Translations under genes and position numbers: made by a program
In this document: piece after piece, positions 24,405 to 36,654 of the stretch
Layout: the number at the start of each line of letters is the position of its first letter
How positions within the stretch are numbered: the stretch's first letter is position 1
Source of the DNA: Apricaphanius iberus
Lineage: Eukaryota; Chordata; Actinopteri; Cyprinodontiformes; Aphaniidae
DNA length: 64,000 nucleotides
NCBI GenBank assembly: GCA_028564705.1
Contig: JAPXFQ010000787.1
Coordinates: forward strand, 1-64,000
Reading direction: 5' to 3'
The notes under the pieces: generated by a model
Database searches by the model: none
Told to the model about the DNA's origin: nothing
Seen by the model: the letters and a program-made list of their open reading frames with translations, nothing else

Positions 24405-24720
24405 TCAGCTTTAATGTCATTGCACATGTCACAAGTACAAGGCATTGAAATGCAGTTTGCATCCATCCAGAAGTGCTTTAGCAATAATATTGCTTGGAGC
24501 AGCTGGTTGTCCAGGTGAGATCCACAGAGATGTGGACTTCCAGGAACTTGAAGCTATTCAAACGGGTTGGAGTTTTTAGGTATCTGGACGATGGAGGTGG
24601 ATTTGAAGCAGGCCGGGAGGGTTTAATGGTCCTGTAGTCTGTGATGGTCTTTAGTCCTTGCCACATATGCCGGGGATTGGACTTGGAGAACTGTTCTTCT
24701 ACCTTCTTTTTGTAGTGGAA
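24405..24720 (-). mobile_element. LINE fragment (Rex-type)
   Basis: Antisense to a LINE coding region. On the plus strand the GAACTTGAAGCT block, the TATCTGGACGATGGAGGTGGATTTGAAGCAGG stretch and the CTGTAGTCTGTGATGGTCTTTAGTCC stretch match, by memory, the reverse complement of conserved segments in abundant teleost Rex/CR1-type LINEs. Pieces of the original are missing between the blocks, so it is a deleted copy. Confidence 0.55.
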
Positions 24721-27700
24721 TAAAGGTCTGGGTTTTCTGAAAAAAAGAAGTTAAAATTAAGTGAAAATACAAGAGAGAAGGTTTGGGTAGAGGAAACTGT
24801 TTAGGGATTTTGAGACCACCAGAACGTTTATGGGTCTGATGGGTTTTTGTAGCAGTGATTTGTTTTAGTTGTTTCAGATTATCGTGTTAACAAATGAGTA
24901 AGTCTATTGGTCAGTTTTTAAAGGTTTTAAAGATATGGACATGATAGCGACATCTAGTTTATCTAGGTTGTAGTTCCAACAATAAAACATAATTCCAGCT
25001 GTTGCATTGCCCGGTTTGCTGCGCCACGTGACCCACCTGAACTGTGTCCTGCGAGGAATGTATTTTGGAGGCGTATAACTGACAGCTAATGTTAGCTAAC
25101 TTAGCGAGTGAGCAAGCTTACTGATCTAGAAGGAAAGTTGTCATTTTCGTGTGTGTCTGATGCCGTAGAAAGGTTTTATGTGGGTCCATCTACTGTAGGC
25201 TTCACCTGAAACTGCTGTAGTTTCTGTTCTGCGGGTCACTCCTCTCCCAGTACCGGCCGAGCTGTGTGTGTTGAAACATAGAGTCCGTGTCTGTCAACCC
25301 GCAATGGCAGCCGCTACTGGGTGGTAGATGTAAACATAATGTCCTTGTCATGCCCGGTTAAAAAGCAAGTGTTCCATATTCAACCTTTAAGATATAAGAT
25401 TTAAGAATTTCCAACTGCTGTGGGTTCTTTCATCTATCTGATTTTTTAAAATATTAAAGTGTTTTTTATATATTGAAGTTTTGTGTTATTGCATCACTTT
25501 TATTATGGTTTTAAAACCAACAGAATGAACACGTCTCTGGCTTTACTTTTCTAAGTAATTTAAACACCATCCCAACACTTTCCTTATTTTAAAATGAGTT
25601 ATAATCAAAAACAAACAGGGTTTAAGTGTCAGAAAACTGGTATTTTCTCTAAATCAAATCTGTTTGATGTGCGTTTTAAGCTTTAAATCAACAAAATTCT
25701 TGTGCATCAGGCGTGTTTACCAGATATAAAGCCGTAGTGCAACCTCTGCTCTTGTGTTCGTACCAGGATGAACGACGAGAACATTTTACCCGGCCAGGTA
25801 ATCTCTTAATTTTTTTGGGAAATATAATAATCACATTTGTGTCTAATTCAAATTATTTATTTTCATAGGTTAGTGTGTGTTTCTTATATATAGCAGGTAC
25901 AAATCAGCACTTAAAGCAAAGTTTATTGCTTCAGAATAATTTGGAAACATTCCGTATTCCTCTTTTCTTCCCAATGTTTTGGTCAGTTCCGAGGCCGTTT
26001 ACTGGTCTAAACATCAGAAGCTATTTCTCTAACTTTGTCTAGCTCTTGTCGAAGAAACAACATTTCAATCTGCCTTATACACAGCTTGTTTCCAGAAATC
26101 ACAGGTCAGCAGCCAACAGTGGGGCTGTGATTTTTGATCTGACTTCTCATGAGCTGGTGGAAGAAAGGAGAAAGGTTTCCTTCCCTGTAATCATGAGACA
26201 CTCAGAAATCCAGTGCTGTTTTCTCTCCACCAGCATGTGAAAGGTTAACGATGTTTCTTTGGTGTGTTTTTATTACAGCACATAAAAACATCATCCTTGA
26301 ATCCCAAAGAATGTTTTGTCATATCTCTATAGCACCAATGAAATATAACCATATAACAAATGTTCCAGTTGTGAAATTCTCTTAAAAACGTTTCTTTTAC
26401 TGCTGGCAACCTTGACAAATCCCGACGAGGATATTTGGAGCTGCAGGCAGATTAAAATACTAACAGAGGTTTATTTGCTGGAAGCTTTTCATTGTTCTGC
26501 TTCTGCCACACAAGACGAAGCCTCAGGATTAACAGCTTTCATAAATGTAATCTCTTCTGCTACAAAATCTAAAAAAAATCCTTCTGTCAGCACCCTTTAT
26601 TCTTCACAACAGATTGTACTGTTATACCTCTTGTGACTTCAAAAATAAAATAAAAAATTACATAGTTGAAGTGTTTGTGAAAACTTTTTAAACCAAACTT
26701 GCTGATGTCGCATTTCAGACATTTCTGAAACACATAGGACAACGTAGTCACCTGCTGGATCTATTTATTAGTGGTTATATGCTAGTATGTTTTGTCTTGA
26801 AATTATAATCTGTTTCTTACTGAACTTCTTGTTAAGTTATTACTCATTTTTGCGCAAACGTATCCTTTTAAATGAAGATGTAGATTATTTTTCCCTTCTA
26901 GAACTAGAGCTGATAAGTATTTGGTCCTCACCTAAATTTCCTCTGTGAAAATGAAGGCGTCTATAGCAACAGCAGGTAGTTGGGGACTGAAACTCACTAT
27001 GTGCCAAGAGAATAACTTGTTGACTACTCACATTTCAAATTTCAAAACAATATCTATAATTTCATTTTCAAAGTGATTCGATGTGTATATTGTTGGACTG
27101 CATGATGTAGGGGCATCCACATGTCTGGGATGTTGTAGAAAAGTAATTATGTCCCGGGACTGGTACTTCTGAATGGTAAGAGGTTTCCACATTCCAATAG
27201 TGGCATACAACTGAGATCATGGGGGCTGACACCTTAAATAAGATGATCAAAATTTAACAAAGGAGGTATAAAAGCCGGAATCTAACATATGTAGGTATTA
27301 CGTTTCGTTACCACTCCTCAAACCTTAGAAACAGCCGCTAAAAGATTTTAACTGTCGCTTTACAAGTTCATTTTATCTGAACTACATGTACCCTTGCAAA
27401 CATTACAGTGTTTCTGTGTAAAATTTTGAACCTCAAATTCCTGGGATCACAGCGCTGAAATGGTGACAATGAGAAGTCCGTGTTCAAGTGTCAATAATGA
27501 AATCAAGTATTGGGTTTTATTTTCCTAAATTCTCTGCAGATTTGCCATGGAAACGGGTTCAGAAATGTGTCTTATGAAAACAGAAACAGCCTTGGCTCTG
27601 AGCTTTGCGTCTGTGTAATCAGACTGCATCGTCTATGTATGGGATTCTGCACAAGCGAAGTGGACAGCTTTTAAGCTTGAAGACAAGGACAAAAGTGTCT

Positions 27701-29035
27701 TTGTATTCGTAATGTTATGCATTGATTTTCGTTATGAATCGACATAGCTGAACCTTATTTGTGACTGATAAATCACTACCTTTTCATTCTGTGCCTCTTT
27801 CTCCATAAACTGTAGCTGTGAGTGGAAGCACCAGGTGCTACATGGGTGTCAAAGCTTTCCAGCTCCTTTCACAAGTTATAATAATGAACAAAATGACTCA
27901 TGTTCAGCTTCCATAACTGGTGAATAATTATTTGTTCAATATCCACAAATAAAGTTTCTGTTTCCTAGCTTTAAGGATTTTCTTTTTAGATATAAATAGT
28001 TGTTCGTGAGGATTGCAAATCAGCATATAGGTAACCAACTAGAAAGTTTGTGTTAATATAAATCCCAGGTGCGTACAAAATATTAAATCTTCCTTTGCTT
28101 TCATGAGCTTACAGCACTCAGGTGTTAAGCAACATCTTCCACTTTAAATACATGTTTAAGCCTTTGTATCATAACAAGTCTAGGATTTCAAATTTTGGAC
28201 CCAAATATGATTATTATTCAAAAATAAATGGAGCTCCAACAAAGCTCTGTCTAAAAATAAAGCCCACAGCAGCGCTACTTTTAGTGATGTTATTGGACGG
28301 AAACGTCCCATGATGTGCAGATAAAATCAGTGGAGCACACCTGGAGGAGGCAGCAGATCCTGAATATGAAACTGGCTGCAGGTTTGAAACTATAGGCTCA
28401 CGGGTGAGTCAGCAGCTAGAGCTGCAATAAGGGAAGCAGACATTATTTCAATGGTGGAAGAACAGATATTAAAGGTCTCATTTACTGGTGTTTTTAAAGA
28501 TTTTTCAGTGTTTTCAGGTATGAAAGAATGCCGTCTGTTTGTTTGTTTGAAAATAAATTTTCAATGAATGTAGTGTATTTCAGTTCAATGCAGTAGTTGG
28601 CAGGGAGAAATATCTAGCAAGCAAAATATCGGGGCTCGCTAATTAAGATGAATAACATGCAAGTGTTTGTCCTCTGATTGGCTAACTGCAACACAACTCT
28701 TACACTATCTCCATTTACAAAAATTTGGAAAAGTGAAATTAAAATCATGCAGGCATTTACCCTTATATGGAGTTTACCACCCAGTTTAGGATACATCCCC
28801 AAACAAGACTGGACAGCCACGCGGCAGGGGCCGTTACCGGCCTCACCCTGAACCCCTATCAGGATGATTCAGCCTCCAGAACTACACCAGGAAAGCAGTC
28901 TTGTCTATCACATGTGCCCGCCAGTCAGACTGGGATTTTGCGCAGCGCTCTTTCCTTTTGGCTACTAAGGTAACATTTTCCTCTGCTTAGTAATATGTTT
29001 GAATTCAGTGGGTTGTCTCATCTGATCTGCAGTCA
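24721..29035. other. Mostly noncoding; CpG-richer block and candidate small exons
   Basis: No gene can be confirmed. Bases 25015-25350 are richer in CpG than the surroundings, and include CACGTG and GGCCGAG. About 420 bases downstream a short exon-like segment is reported separately. Bases 28767-28973 hold a 68-codon open frame (+) beside a possible donor (CTAAG then GTAACA at 28966-28975), with no recognised domain. Confidence 0.35.
25767..25797 (+). other. Candidate first coding exon (speculative)
   Basis: A pyrimidine-containing run ending TTCGTACCAG is followed by GATG, then a ten-codon frame MNDENILPGQ, then a good donor (CCAG then GTAATC). The CpG-richer block at 25015-25350 could be an upstream noncoding exon. 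I do not recognise the peptide and cannot find the following exons, so this is a weak prediction. Confidence 0.2.
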
Positions 29036-29331
29036 TACAACCCCTGGCAAAAAGTATGGAATCACCAGTCTTCAAGGAATGCTCATTCACTTTTTTAATA
29101 CAATAGAGAAAAGGCAAAACACAAACATGCCACAAAACTCAGATTTCTCAAAGGGCATCTTCCTGGCTTTTAGAAACAGTACAAGAAAAGAACAGAAACT
29201 CAAGTGGGAATAAATTGCAAGTTTTTCTTTGGAATAAGGAGCTGGAAACAAATATGGAAACACTCTGTCCTGAGGAACAAAATATGGAATCACAAAGAAT
29301 AAACAAACACAGAAACAACTAAAACCACCCA

Positions 29332-30946
29332 CTAGTACTTTGTGGCGCCACCCCTGGCTTTGATTACAGCCTTGAGTCTCTGAGGCATGGACTTAACAAG
29401 TGATGAACAGTAGTCCTCATCAATCTGGCTCTAACTTTGTCTGATGGCTGTTGCTAGATCTGCTTTGCACGTGGGAGCTTTGTCATGGACCAATTTCTTC
29501 AATTTCCACCACATATTTTCAATCGGATTGAGATCCGGGCTATTTGCAGGCCATGCCATGGACCTTTGTCTCTCTTCAATTAAAGTTTTAACAGTTTTGG
29601 CTCTATGGCATGATGCATTATGTGGTATTATTTCTACATATGTTTTAAACATCTATTATTCAGAAGGTAAAAGTCTGTTTTATATAGTTTGCATGGTTGT
29701 AAAAAATATATTGTCTGTCAGTATTTGTTATTGGGATAAGCTTTTAAGTCATAAAACTCTTGGGTAAGTTTTATTGCAGGCTGTAAAAACAGGATGTCTG
29801 TAGATTTAGTATGCCGGGACCAAGGCCATGAAGCTGGGAGTGTTGCCATAAAACCATAAAACTCAGAATGAACTTTTGACCAAGAACAGGGACACGTCTC
29901 ATCTTATGACTGCATAATTCTCTGACAGCCAATCATCGTTAAGACACTGTTTAAATCTGTTCTGATTGGAGCAGACTCGAGGGAGAAGAAACGCCTACAA
30001 TCCTGGCAAAAGTCTGGTGTCTATAAAAGTTATGACACGGAAACCATTCTTCGTCAGAAATTTTGTCTGGCCCAGAGAAACTAGGGCATCTTTCTCTGTA
30101 AACTGCAATTTGTTAATCTGTTCAAAATAAATGTTAAGAACTGGAAATTGGCTCCATTTTGTCTCTGCTTGAACATGCACTGAATTAATTTTGATAATAT
30201 TTAATTCAACAATTATCATCTTGGAAAATTATGTCATCATCCCCAAACATCCTTTCAATAGATGGAATAAGATAGGTGTCCAAAATCTCAATGTAAACTT
30301 GTACATTTACTGAACATTTAATGACAGCCATCTCTCCAGGACCTTTACCTGACACGCAGCCCAATATCATAAGAGCCAGTGGAAATTTGCATGTTTTCTT
30401 CAGGCAGTTGTATTTATACATGTCTTTGGGACGGCACCAAACAAAAGTTCCAGCATGATCCCCTTGTCCAATGCAGATTCGTGATTAATCAGTGAAGATG
30501 ACCTTCATCCAGTCATCTACAGTCCATGATTGCCTTTCCTTGGCCCATCGAAGTCTAGCTTTCTTATGTTTGTAAGTTAAAACTGGCTTTCTTTTGGCTT
30601 TTCTGTAGGAAAATCCCATCTCTGCTAGATGGTTCCTAACAGTTCGGTCACTGACTCTTGCTCCAGTTTGTGCCCATTTGTTACGCATTTGTTTTGCTGT
30701 GCATTTTTGGTTTTCCAAACATAATGCTTTAAGTTTTTGGTCCCGTCGCATAGAAGTCTTCCTTGGTCTACCACTACGCTTGCCTTTGACAATCTTCCCA
30801 TGTTGTTGGTACTTAGTCCAGATTTTAGAAACCGCTGACTCAGAACAACCAACATCCTTTGCAAAATTTCTTGAGGATTTACCTTCTTCCAGAAGTTGGA
30901 TAATTCTCTCCTTTGTTTCAATTAAGAGCTCTGGTCTTGGAGCCAT
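29332..30946 (-). pseudogene. DD34E Tc1 transposase, inactivated and split by an LTR
   Basis: Starting at 30946 (MAPRPELLIETKERIIQ...), residues 1-110 form the paired-like DNA-binding region with the SGRPRKTS hook. The catalytic domain begins WTVDDWMKVIFTD, where the first Asp is followed immediately by a TAA (30485-30487) in place of the usual Glu. The frame then continues to the second Asp block, FQDD, near 30218. There the LTR interrupts, and the protein resumes as ASCHRAKTVKTLIEE near 29617 and reaches SPDLNPIENMW near 29520. The spacing is 34 residues. Another in-frame TAG lies near 29431, and the gene ends in a GGATKY-type tail at 29332. Two stops plus the insertion make it non-functional. 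Confidence 0.85.
29621..30211 (+). mobile_element. Solo LTR, 591 bp
   Basis: Starts TGTGGTATTATTTC and ends TTTAATTCAACA, flanked by the 4-base direct repeat ATTA (29617-29620 and 30212-30215). Without it and one ATTA, the surrounding Tc1 transposase reads through continuously, which fixes the boundaries precisely. A TATA box (CTATAAAAG at 30021-30029) and an AATAAA at 30126-30131 give U3-R-U5 order on the + strand. The internal retroelement has been lost, as expected from recombination between two LTRs. Family not determined. Confidence 0.85.
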
Positions 30947-31375
30947 GATTCCTGTCCATTACTTTGCTGCAACAACTCTCCAAGTTGTGAGCACTCCTTT
31001 TTAAATGTAGACCAATCCACAGACATAACGAGTTGCAGGTGATGGTGTAGAAAATGGGAAATAATTGGGTGATTCTAATGGGTGATTCCATATTTTTTTC
31101 CTCAGGAATGAGTGATTCCATATTTGTTTCCAGCTCCTTATTTCAAAGAAACACTTGCAATTTATTCCCACTTGAGTTTCTGTTCATTTCTTGTACTGTT
31201 TCTAAAAGGCAGGAAGATGCCCTTTTGAGAAATCTGAGTTTTGTGGCATGTTTTTTTTTTGCCTTTTGTCTATTGCATTAAGAAAGTGAATGAGCATTCT
31301 CGAAGACTGGTGATTCCATACTTTTTGCCAGGGGTTGTAGTCTTAAAAAGCCTAAGACTATGACTGCAGATTAAG

Positions 31376-31557
31376 ACGAGTGTCAACCGGCGCAGCCATG
31401 TTTGTTTCATTTTTCAAAAAGTGCTTCCCTTTGCAAATTTTTTAAACAAGTAATACTATCCAGTTCCTCTAAAACCAATTTAATAGCTGCTTCTACGCGA
31501 GTGTTAAGCGGCGCGGCCAAGTTGGTTTCACTTTTCAAAAAGTGCTTCCCTTTGCAG
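31376..31557. repeat. Two-copy 61-bp direct repeat, 121-bp period
   Basis: Bases 31376-31436 and 31497-31557 are near-identical; both contain CGGCGC(A/G)G and TTTTTCAAAAAGTGCTTCCC followed by TTTGCA. A C17-like tract follows near 31587-31602. Probably part of an older repeat with internal tandem structure. Confidence 0.65.
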
Positions 31558-31621
31558 AACGGATTGTTGCATTCCTACGTCAGAGCCCCCCCCCCCCCCC
31601 AAATGTCAATGACTTCATGCA

Positions 31622-31765
31622 ATCTGCTGGGAATCCTTACATAGAAAACTTTAACTGATTGGAATGTTTGTATAATTGTATTAAAATGACTTTTGTTGTA
31701 AAGTGGCTTGAGATTACATTTGCTGTGAATTGGTGCTATATAAATAAAAGTTAAATGAATAAATC
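31622..31765 (+). repeat. LINE/SINE 3' tail, copy A
   Basis: Contains the GATTGGAATGTTTGTATAATTG block and ends TGGTGCTATATAAATAAAAG followed by an AATGAATAAA run, a widespread fish retroelement 3' end. A second copy lies at 35611-35750. Confidence 0.7.
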
Positions 31766-31804
31766 TGGTCTTTTGAAGATTTTGAATACAAGGAGATGTA
31801 GGGA

Positions 31805-32150
31805 AACAACAAAAAAAGCTACTGTGTTTATTTCCATGTGTTTTTATAGTATTTTATGAGCTGCAGTTCTAGAAAAAAGCTTTCCAGCTTAATGAAAATT
31901 TACTTTCTGTCTTCGATTGCTCCAGAAGGGGAAATACGTTCACAAGCTGAAGAAAAAAACTGAAACCACGCTGCGATAGTGGGCAGAGCCGCAATGAAAA
32001 GTTAGCAGCTGTCCTGGTCGAGAATTGCTTTGCAACGCTGAAAAATCAATGGAGAACAGATAGAAAGAAACGGAGTACTATAAACGAAAAACATCTCCAT
32101 CGATACGGCTGGGTGCAAATTAGCTATTGGGGATGTATAAACTAGGCTTT
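31805..32150. repeat. Unclassified dispersed element, copy 2
   Basis: Inverted relative of 20256-20825 (blocks 31816-31895 and 31955-32070), ending with the shared terminus GTATAAACTAGGCTT near 32135-32150. The left terminus is not recognisable. No protein encoded. Confidence 0.55.
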
Positions 32151-32540
32151 ATTCTTCAGTTCCTCTTCAGTGCGTAAACATTTTTTATGTAGCAATGATG
32201 TGTTTTCTCCAAAAATACTGAACGTGTTCTGCAGTGTTGTAGAGTTGCTAACTGTTAGCTTCTCATAGCTACAGCTACCTGACCAGATCAATGCAGCCCT
32301 CCTGTGGGGGGTCCCGTTCGAAATGACATCATAAGGACAGTTGTTTTTAGACTGAGGCATTTTCTGGTCTATTTTCTTTCTCTAAGTGATGCAGGGATTT
32401 GAGTTTTGAGAAAATATTCACATGCAGAATGTTTATACAACTCGACTGATTGCACATTGACTGATGGTAAAAAAAACAAAAAAACAGTGTTACATGATAT
32501 AGGAAATTTGAGGAATATGAAGACATATTCCATCTACTGA

Positions 32541-32541
32541 G

Positions 32542-32617
<76 letters not shown>
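32541..32617. repeat. (CA)n(TA)n compound microsatellite
   Basis: About 12 CA units pass into more than 20 TA units. The next 70 bases (GTTCAAAACTATTCATACCCC) resemble the terminus of another Tc1-like family that often inserts at TA. Confidence 0.85.
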
Positions 32618-32639
32618 CTGAATAGTAATTTCAGGCATA

Positions 32640-35600
32640 CTTGCAGTTAGGTTCAAAACTATTCATACCCCAGGTAGATTCAGTCACTTTCTTCTAAACT
32701 GTATCCCTCTCAGATTCAGATAACTTAATTGGTCCCAAAGGGCAATTTAATATGCAGCAGACCTCAGAAAAACATTATGCAAACATATCACAAACAGTTA
32801 TTGTGGGTCACCACCACCATACAGACAATAGTACATCCTCTCCACAGATGCCTTTTACACCTGGTACTCTAGCTGTATTAGATTAAATGAACTAGGCATC
32901 TGGTTGCATGATGTCACCGGTTTATATACATTGACAAGTTTACAGAACATGCTGACTTTATAGCAATGTACGATAAAAGAGAAGTAATCTTCATTCTACT
33001 CTGCAAAATGCTGGGTGATTATATCATTTCCCTCTGTTAGGCTAATAGGATCTTTTTTTCATTTTAATGTGTTGCGGTCTGTTACAGTCAAAATAATACA
33101 ACATACAGATCGATTACATGTTAATCTGTTTGGTCTTATTGCACTTTGAATCACTGTTTTGTGCAGTCTCCTCTTAAGGTGTATTTGGCGTCCTTTTAAA
33201 CGGATATATTATTAGATCTTCCCTCACAAACAGAGAAAATATATAAGGTTTGAATAGATGTTAGAGAAAATACAGTTTGAAATCCACTAATTGACGACTG
33301 ATATGTTTTAATCAGGCAATGACATGGCCATCTAACCTTTAAATATATCTGCATTTTGGAGGCCGTTTTTTTGTCAGTAGTTATGGTGTGTTCCAATTAC
33401 AGTTTACTGATTTTTGTGTGGGATATACTGGATATACTGGAACACCCCCACTCTGAAACAGTCTTTTTTTTTTCTCCGACTTTGACTTTCAATACGGCTG
33501 CTAATCACGTCAGCGATGGTAGCTGTGGTGGAAACACGTTTATTTTAGAAGACCTCTAGAAATCCGTCTAATATCCATGTTGCCTATATAGCCTGTAACT
33601 AAAAGCGGTAATTGCATATGGAATGTACAGCCTAAAACAAAGCTTGTATTACTACGCTATGGCTCCCTGGGCCTCACGACTTATCTGACTATGTAAACTG
33701 GTACGCTGTTTACTCGGGCGTGACCAAGAGGCAAGCTCCACCAGTTTGACTTGATGACAATGTGGTAGTGAGAAAAATTGCAGTTCCCCTCTCATCCACT
33801 TGGGGCTGGCTGCCAAAAAAAAGTAATTTACATGACTCCCATGTTAAGAAACCAACAACTTTACAGCAGAAATAAACATGTTTACAGCCCCGTTAAAAAA
33901 AACAAAACATTTTAGTTCTAAAAGGTCAGGTGATCATTGGCTGACAACTCCGAGGGGGGTGGGGGATTTTTTTTTCTTTTTTTTTTTAAGAGGAGACTGC
34001 ACAAATAATGCGATGGAATGTCCTAGATAAAAAATAAAACACAAGTCTGATTTGAACACTGAAAATGTTTACACTTTCTCACAGCCTCGACTTTTATCAG
34101 CAGTTATGTCAACCAACAATTTGGTTACAATGTTTAACCAAAAAACTCAAATATAGCATTACAAGTGAAGCATACTAAAAGCTAGACACTAGAGAAAAGT
34201 AATTTTGGTTTGGAAAAATAAGCATCTGAAAATTAGTTTTCATGTCACGATAAAACCAATAAAAGGAGATCTCTGTTTTTTGTGTAAACGTAAAACCTAG
34301 TTTCAATATTACTTTGAATGTCCTTCTCTATTGCGTTTAATAGATTTAAAATTAAAATAAAAGTCACAAGCTCTTATTCTTTCAAGGATATGTGCTTGTT
34401 TTTCTGTGAAAACATGTTGATGTTCCAACTTAAAAGACGTACATCCTAACATGATTTTTAAAACACCAGAGAAAAATCCAATAAATGAAAAGACCAAATG
34501 AGCATTTTTTGGAATTTGTCCTCTCTTAGCAGAAAAAGAGGCAACAGTAGCAAAAGCTGGAGAGCAGCTTCTGTTTTACTTTGATGCATTTAGTCTCTTC
34601 TTCCCTTCTTTGATGGCCTGAGACGTCTCTTAGCAGCAACACGAGTGCCGAGCGGAGAGAAGGGAGAGAGCTCTCAAGCAGGAGTACCACCAGCTGCAGA
34701 AGTAGCTGCAGCAAGTGTTTTCATCAGTGCTGGCCAGTCGGAGAGATCCCATCAGAAATGAATTCAGGATTAGTAGACATGTAATCAGTGTCCACTTCTG
34801 GTTGGGGTTTTTTATTAAACATGGTGGGATATCAAGTTTGTTTCTAAAATTGCTTGAGAAAATAACCATAAACTTGAGTATGGGGCTGAAGATAGCTGAG
34901 CACTATTTTATTAACCATTCAAAGCCTAAATATTAATCTCTTTCACTTTTCATCTCAATAAGGACTAGACAGTTGTTGAAAATTGCATCTTTATTAAAAT
35001 GTATTACAGTTGAAAGCCAGAGGATTACATGATTTGTTTTTCAAATGGCAAACTTTAAAATCAATATTTAGCACAAAGAACAATGATGGCAAACATGTAT
35101 TCACTCCAGCAGAACATGTGCAACAATAAAACACATTCCCTTTGCAACCTTTGCTGTTGTTGCCCTTTCTGTGCAGAACAACTTCAACTTTGCAGTTCAG
35201 AGTCCTGCAATAGAACGGGTACCTACGGCTAATCTGCTGGTTTAGGTGGATAAATGCATAAACAAAATGTTGCGGGTCCCTGAGGAAATTGTGGGCAGAT
35301 TAGGACTTGGGAGTGAGATAATATAATTGTTTGAATGTTGTCTTTAAGACTCCCAAAGAGGATCATTTCGTAATAAAGGATCATGCTAATACATTGTTTT
35401 GGTGGAAAGAGCAAAACAGAGTATTTCCTGACGTTATTCTTGCTGTCTATCCATCCAGCACTGCCAGAGATAGCGCTGAATTTGTGATTAAGAAACGGAG
35501 AATCCAGTTAAAACCAGGGACTGTGGGCAACATTTAATTTCTGCAATCAAATAAATGAATCTGCTTTGGTCACACACCTTGAATTTGGGGTTCTTGAACA

Positions 35601-36064
35601 ACATGTGGTCTGCTGGGATTCCTTACATAGAAAACTTAACTGATTGGAATGTTTGTATAATTGTATTGAGATGACTTTTGTTGTAAAGTGCCTTGAGATG
35701 ACATTTGTTGTGAACTGGTGCTATATAAATAAAAGTGAATTGAATTGGTCCTTGTGGATGAGTGGATAAGATGCAACGGTCTGTGTCTGCTGCAGCTGAG
35801 CTCTCATTGGGATATATTTCTTTTTATTCAATTTCCTAAACACTTTGTGCAAACTTAAAAAAGACTGCGGGTCTGCATCAAGAGGTCTGCTGTGAATTGG
35901 TAAGTTTCAAAATGAAGGACAACCTTTAAATTTTTCCATTACAGTTTTAAAGAATAAATCAAAGACTGAAAACAACACAACCCCCAAATGATTGTAAATT
36001 ATATTATAATGAATTATGTCTTTCATATCTTTATATCTTTTCAGCTAAAAGTTATTTTTAAAAA
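32640..36064. other. Mostly noncoding with scattered repeat fragments
   Basis: A Tc1-type end fragment at about 32641-32700, a retroelement-tail fragment at about 32715-32760 (TTAATTGGTCCCAAAGGGCAATTTAA) and a second LINE/SINE tail at 35611-35750 are recognisable. Bases 34560-34760 can be read as a short coiled-coil-like peptide with in-frame stops; I do not consider it a gene. No other feature supported. Confidence 0.45.
35611..35750 (+). repeat. LINE/SINE 3' tail, copy B
   Basis: About 90 percent similar to 31622-31765 by eye and in the same orientation; ends CTGGTGCTATATAAATAAAAG followed by TGAATTGAATTGG. Confidence 0.7.
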
Positions 36065-36412
36065 TAGAATAGAACAAGACTAGAATAGAATGATCCTTTA
36101 ATAGTCCCACGAGGGGAAATCGGTCGTAACAGTAGCCAACAAACAACAAATGTGAAAATTCTTGAAACACACACAAATTTTACAGAATAGAAAAAAAATG
36201 TTTACATCAGAGTAAAAAAAAAAATACAGAAAGTGTATTATACTGTGCAATAAAAAAGTAGCAACTTGTAACTTCCAGTCAGTTAGTATAATGTAGACTG
36301 GCGAAAGAATGTGCACGTTGTAGCAGTAGTAATTGTTTGGTTGAATAATAATGCAAAAATATGGTGCTGGTGTAGACAACTATGTCTGTTGGGAGCAGTT
36401 TTAATTTAAATC
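36065..36412. repeat. Fish interspersed repeat (retroelement-tail type)
   Basis: Begins with AGAATAGAA repeats and CCTTTAATAGTCCCACGAGGGGAAAT, a decayed form of a common teleost retroelement end, and continues with A-rich spacer sequence typical of such copies. Family uncertain. Confidence 0.45.
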
Positions 36413-36654
36413 GGGGAGCACGGTGGCGCAGCTGGTAGTGCAGCTCACAGCTATAAGGTCCCAGTTTCGATTCCCGCTGGAGACGCTGTAGGTGCTGAGG
36501 GTGTGTTTGTTCCTCCATATCATCAGCACCCAGTTGGCCCCCCTGGGTGGGGTTAGTGAAAGGGCCTTTCTGTGTGGAGTTTGCATGTTCTCCCCCTGTT
36601 CCCTTAAGTAGGTAATGTGATCTACTCCCACAAAAACATGCACCAGTGTGGGCT
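36413..36654 (+). repeat. tRNA-like SINE
   Basis: A Pol III A-box-like TGGCGCAGCTGGTAG near 36424 and a B-box-like GTTTCGATTCCCG near 36463 are correctly spaced. They are followed by the conserved TCTGTGTGGAGTTTGCATGTTC block near 36569 and an AAAAACATGCACCAG end. A second member is at 48271-48378. Confidence 0.75.

Larger units (their letters stand above)
29036..31339 (-). mobile_element. Tc1-like transposon with long TIRs, carrying a solo LTR
   Basis: The ends CAACCCCTGGCAAAAAGTA (after TA at 29036-29037) and TACTTTTTGCCAGGGGTTG (before TA at 31338-31339) are inverted copies. The inverted similarity continues for more than 200 bp, including the GGAATCACCAG and CTCAAGTGGGAATAAATTGCAAG blocks. 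Removing the 591-bp LTR and one duplication leaves about 1.7 kb, normal for a complete Tc1 element. Confidence 0.9.

Noticed and set aside
34560..34760. Coiled-coil-like peptide (ALKQEYHQLQK) as a coding exon
   Set aside because: In-frame stops directly before and after, no acceptor or donor in the right place, and no flanking exons.
36413..36490. tRNA gene
   Set aside because: A and B box-like motifs are present but no cloverleaf; the downstream conserved block shows it is a SINE.
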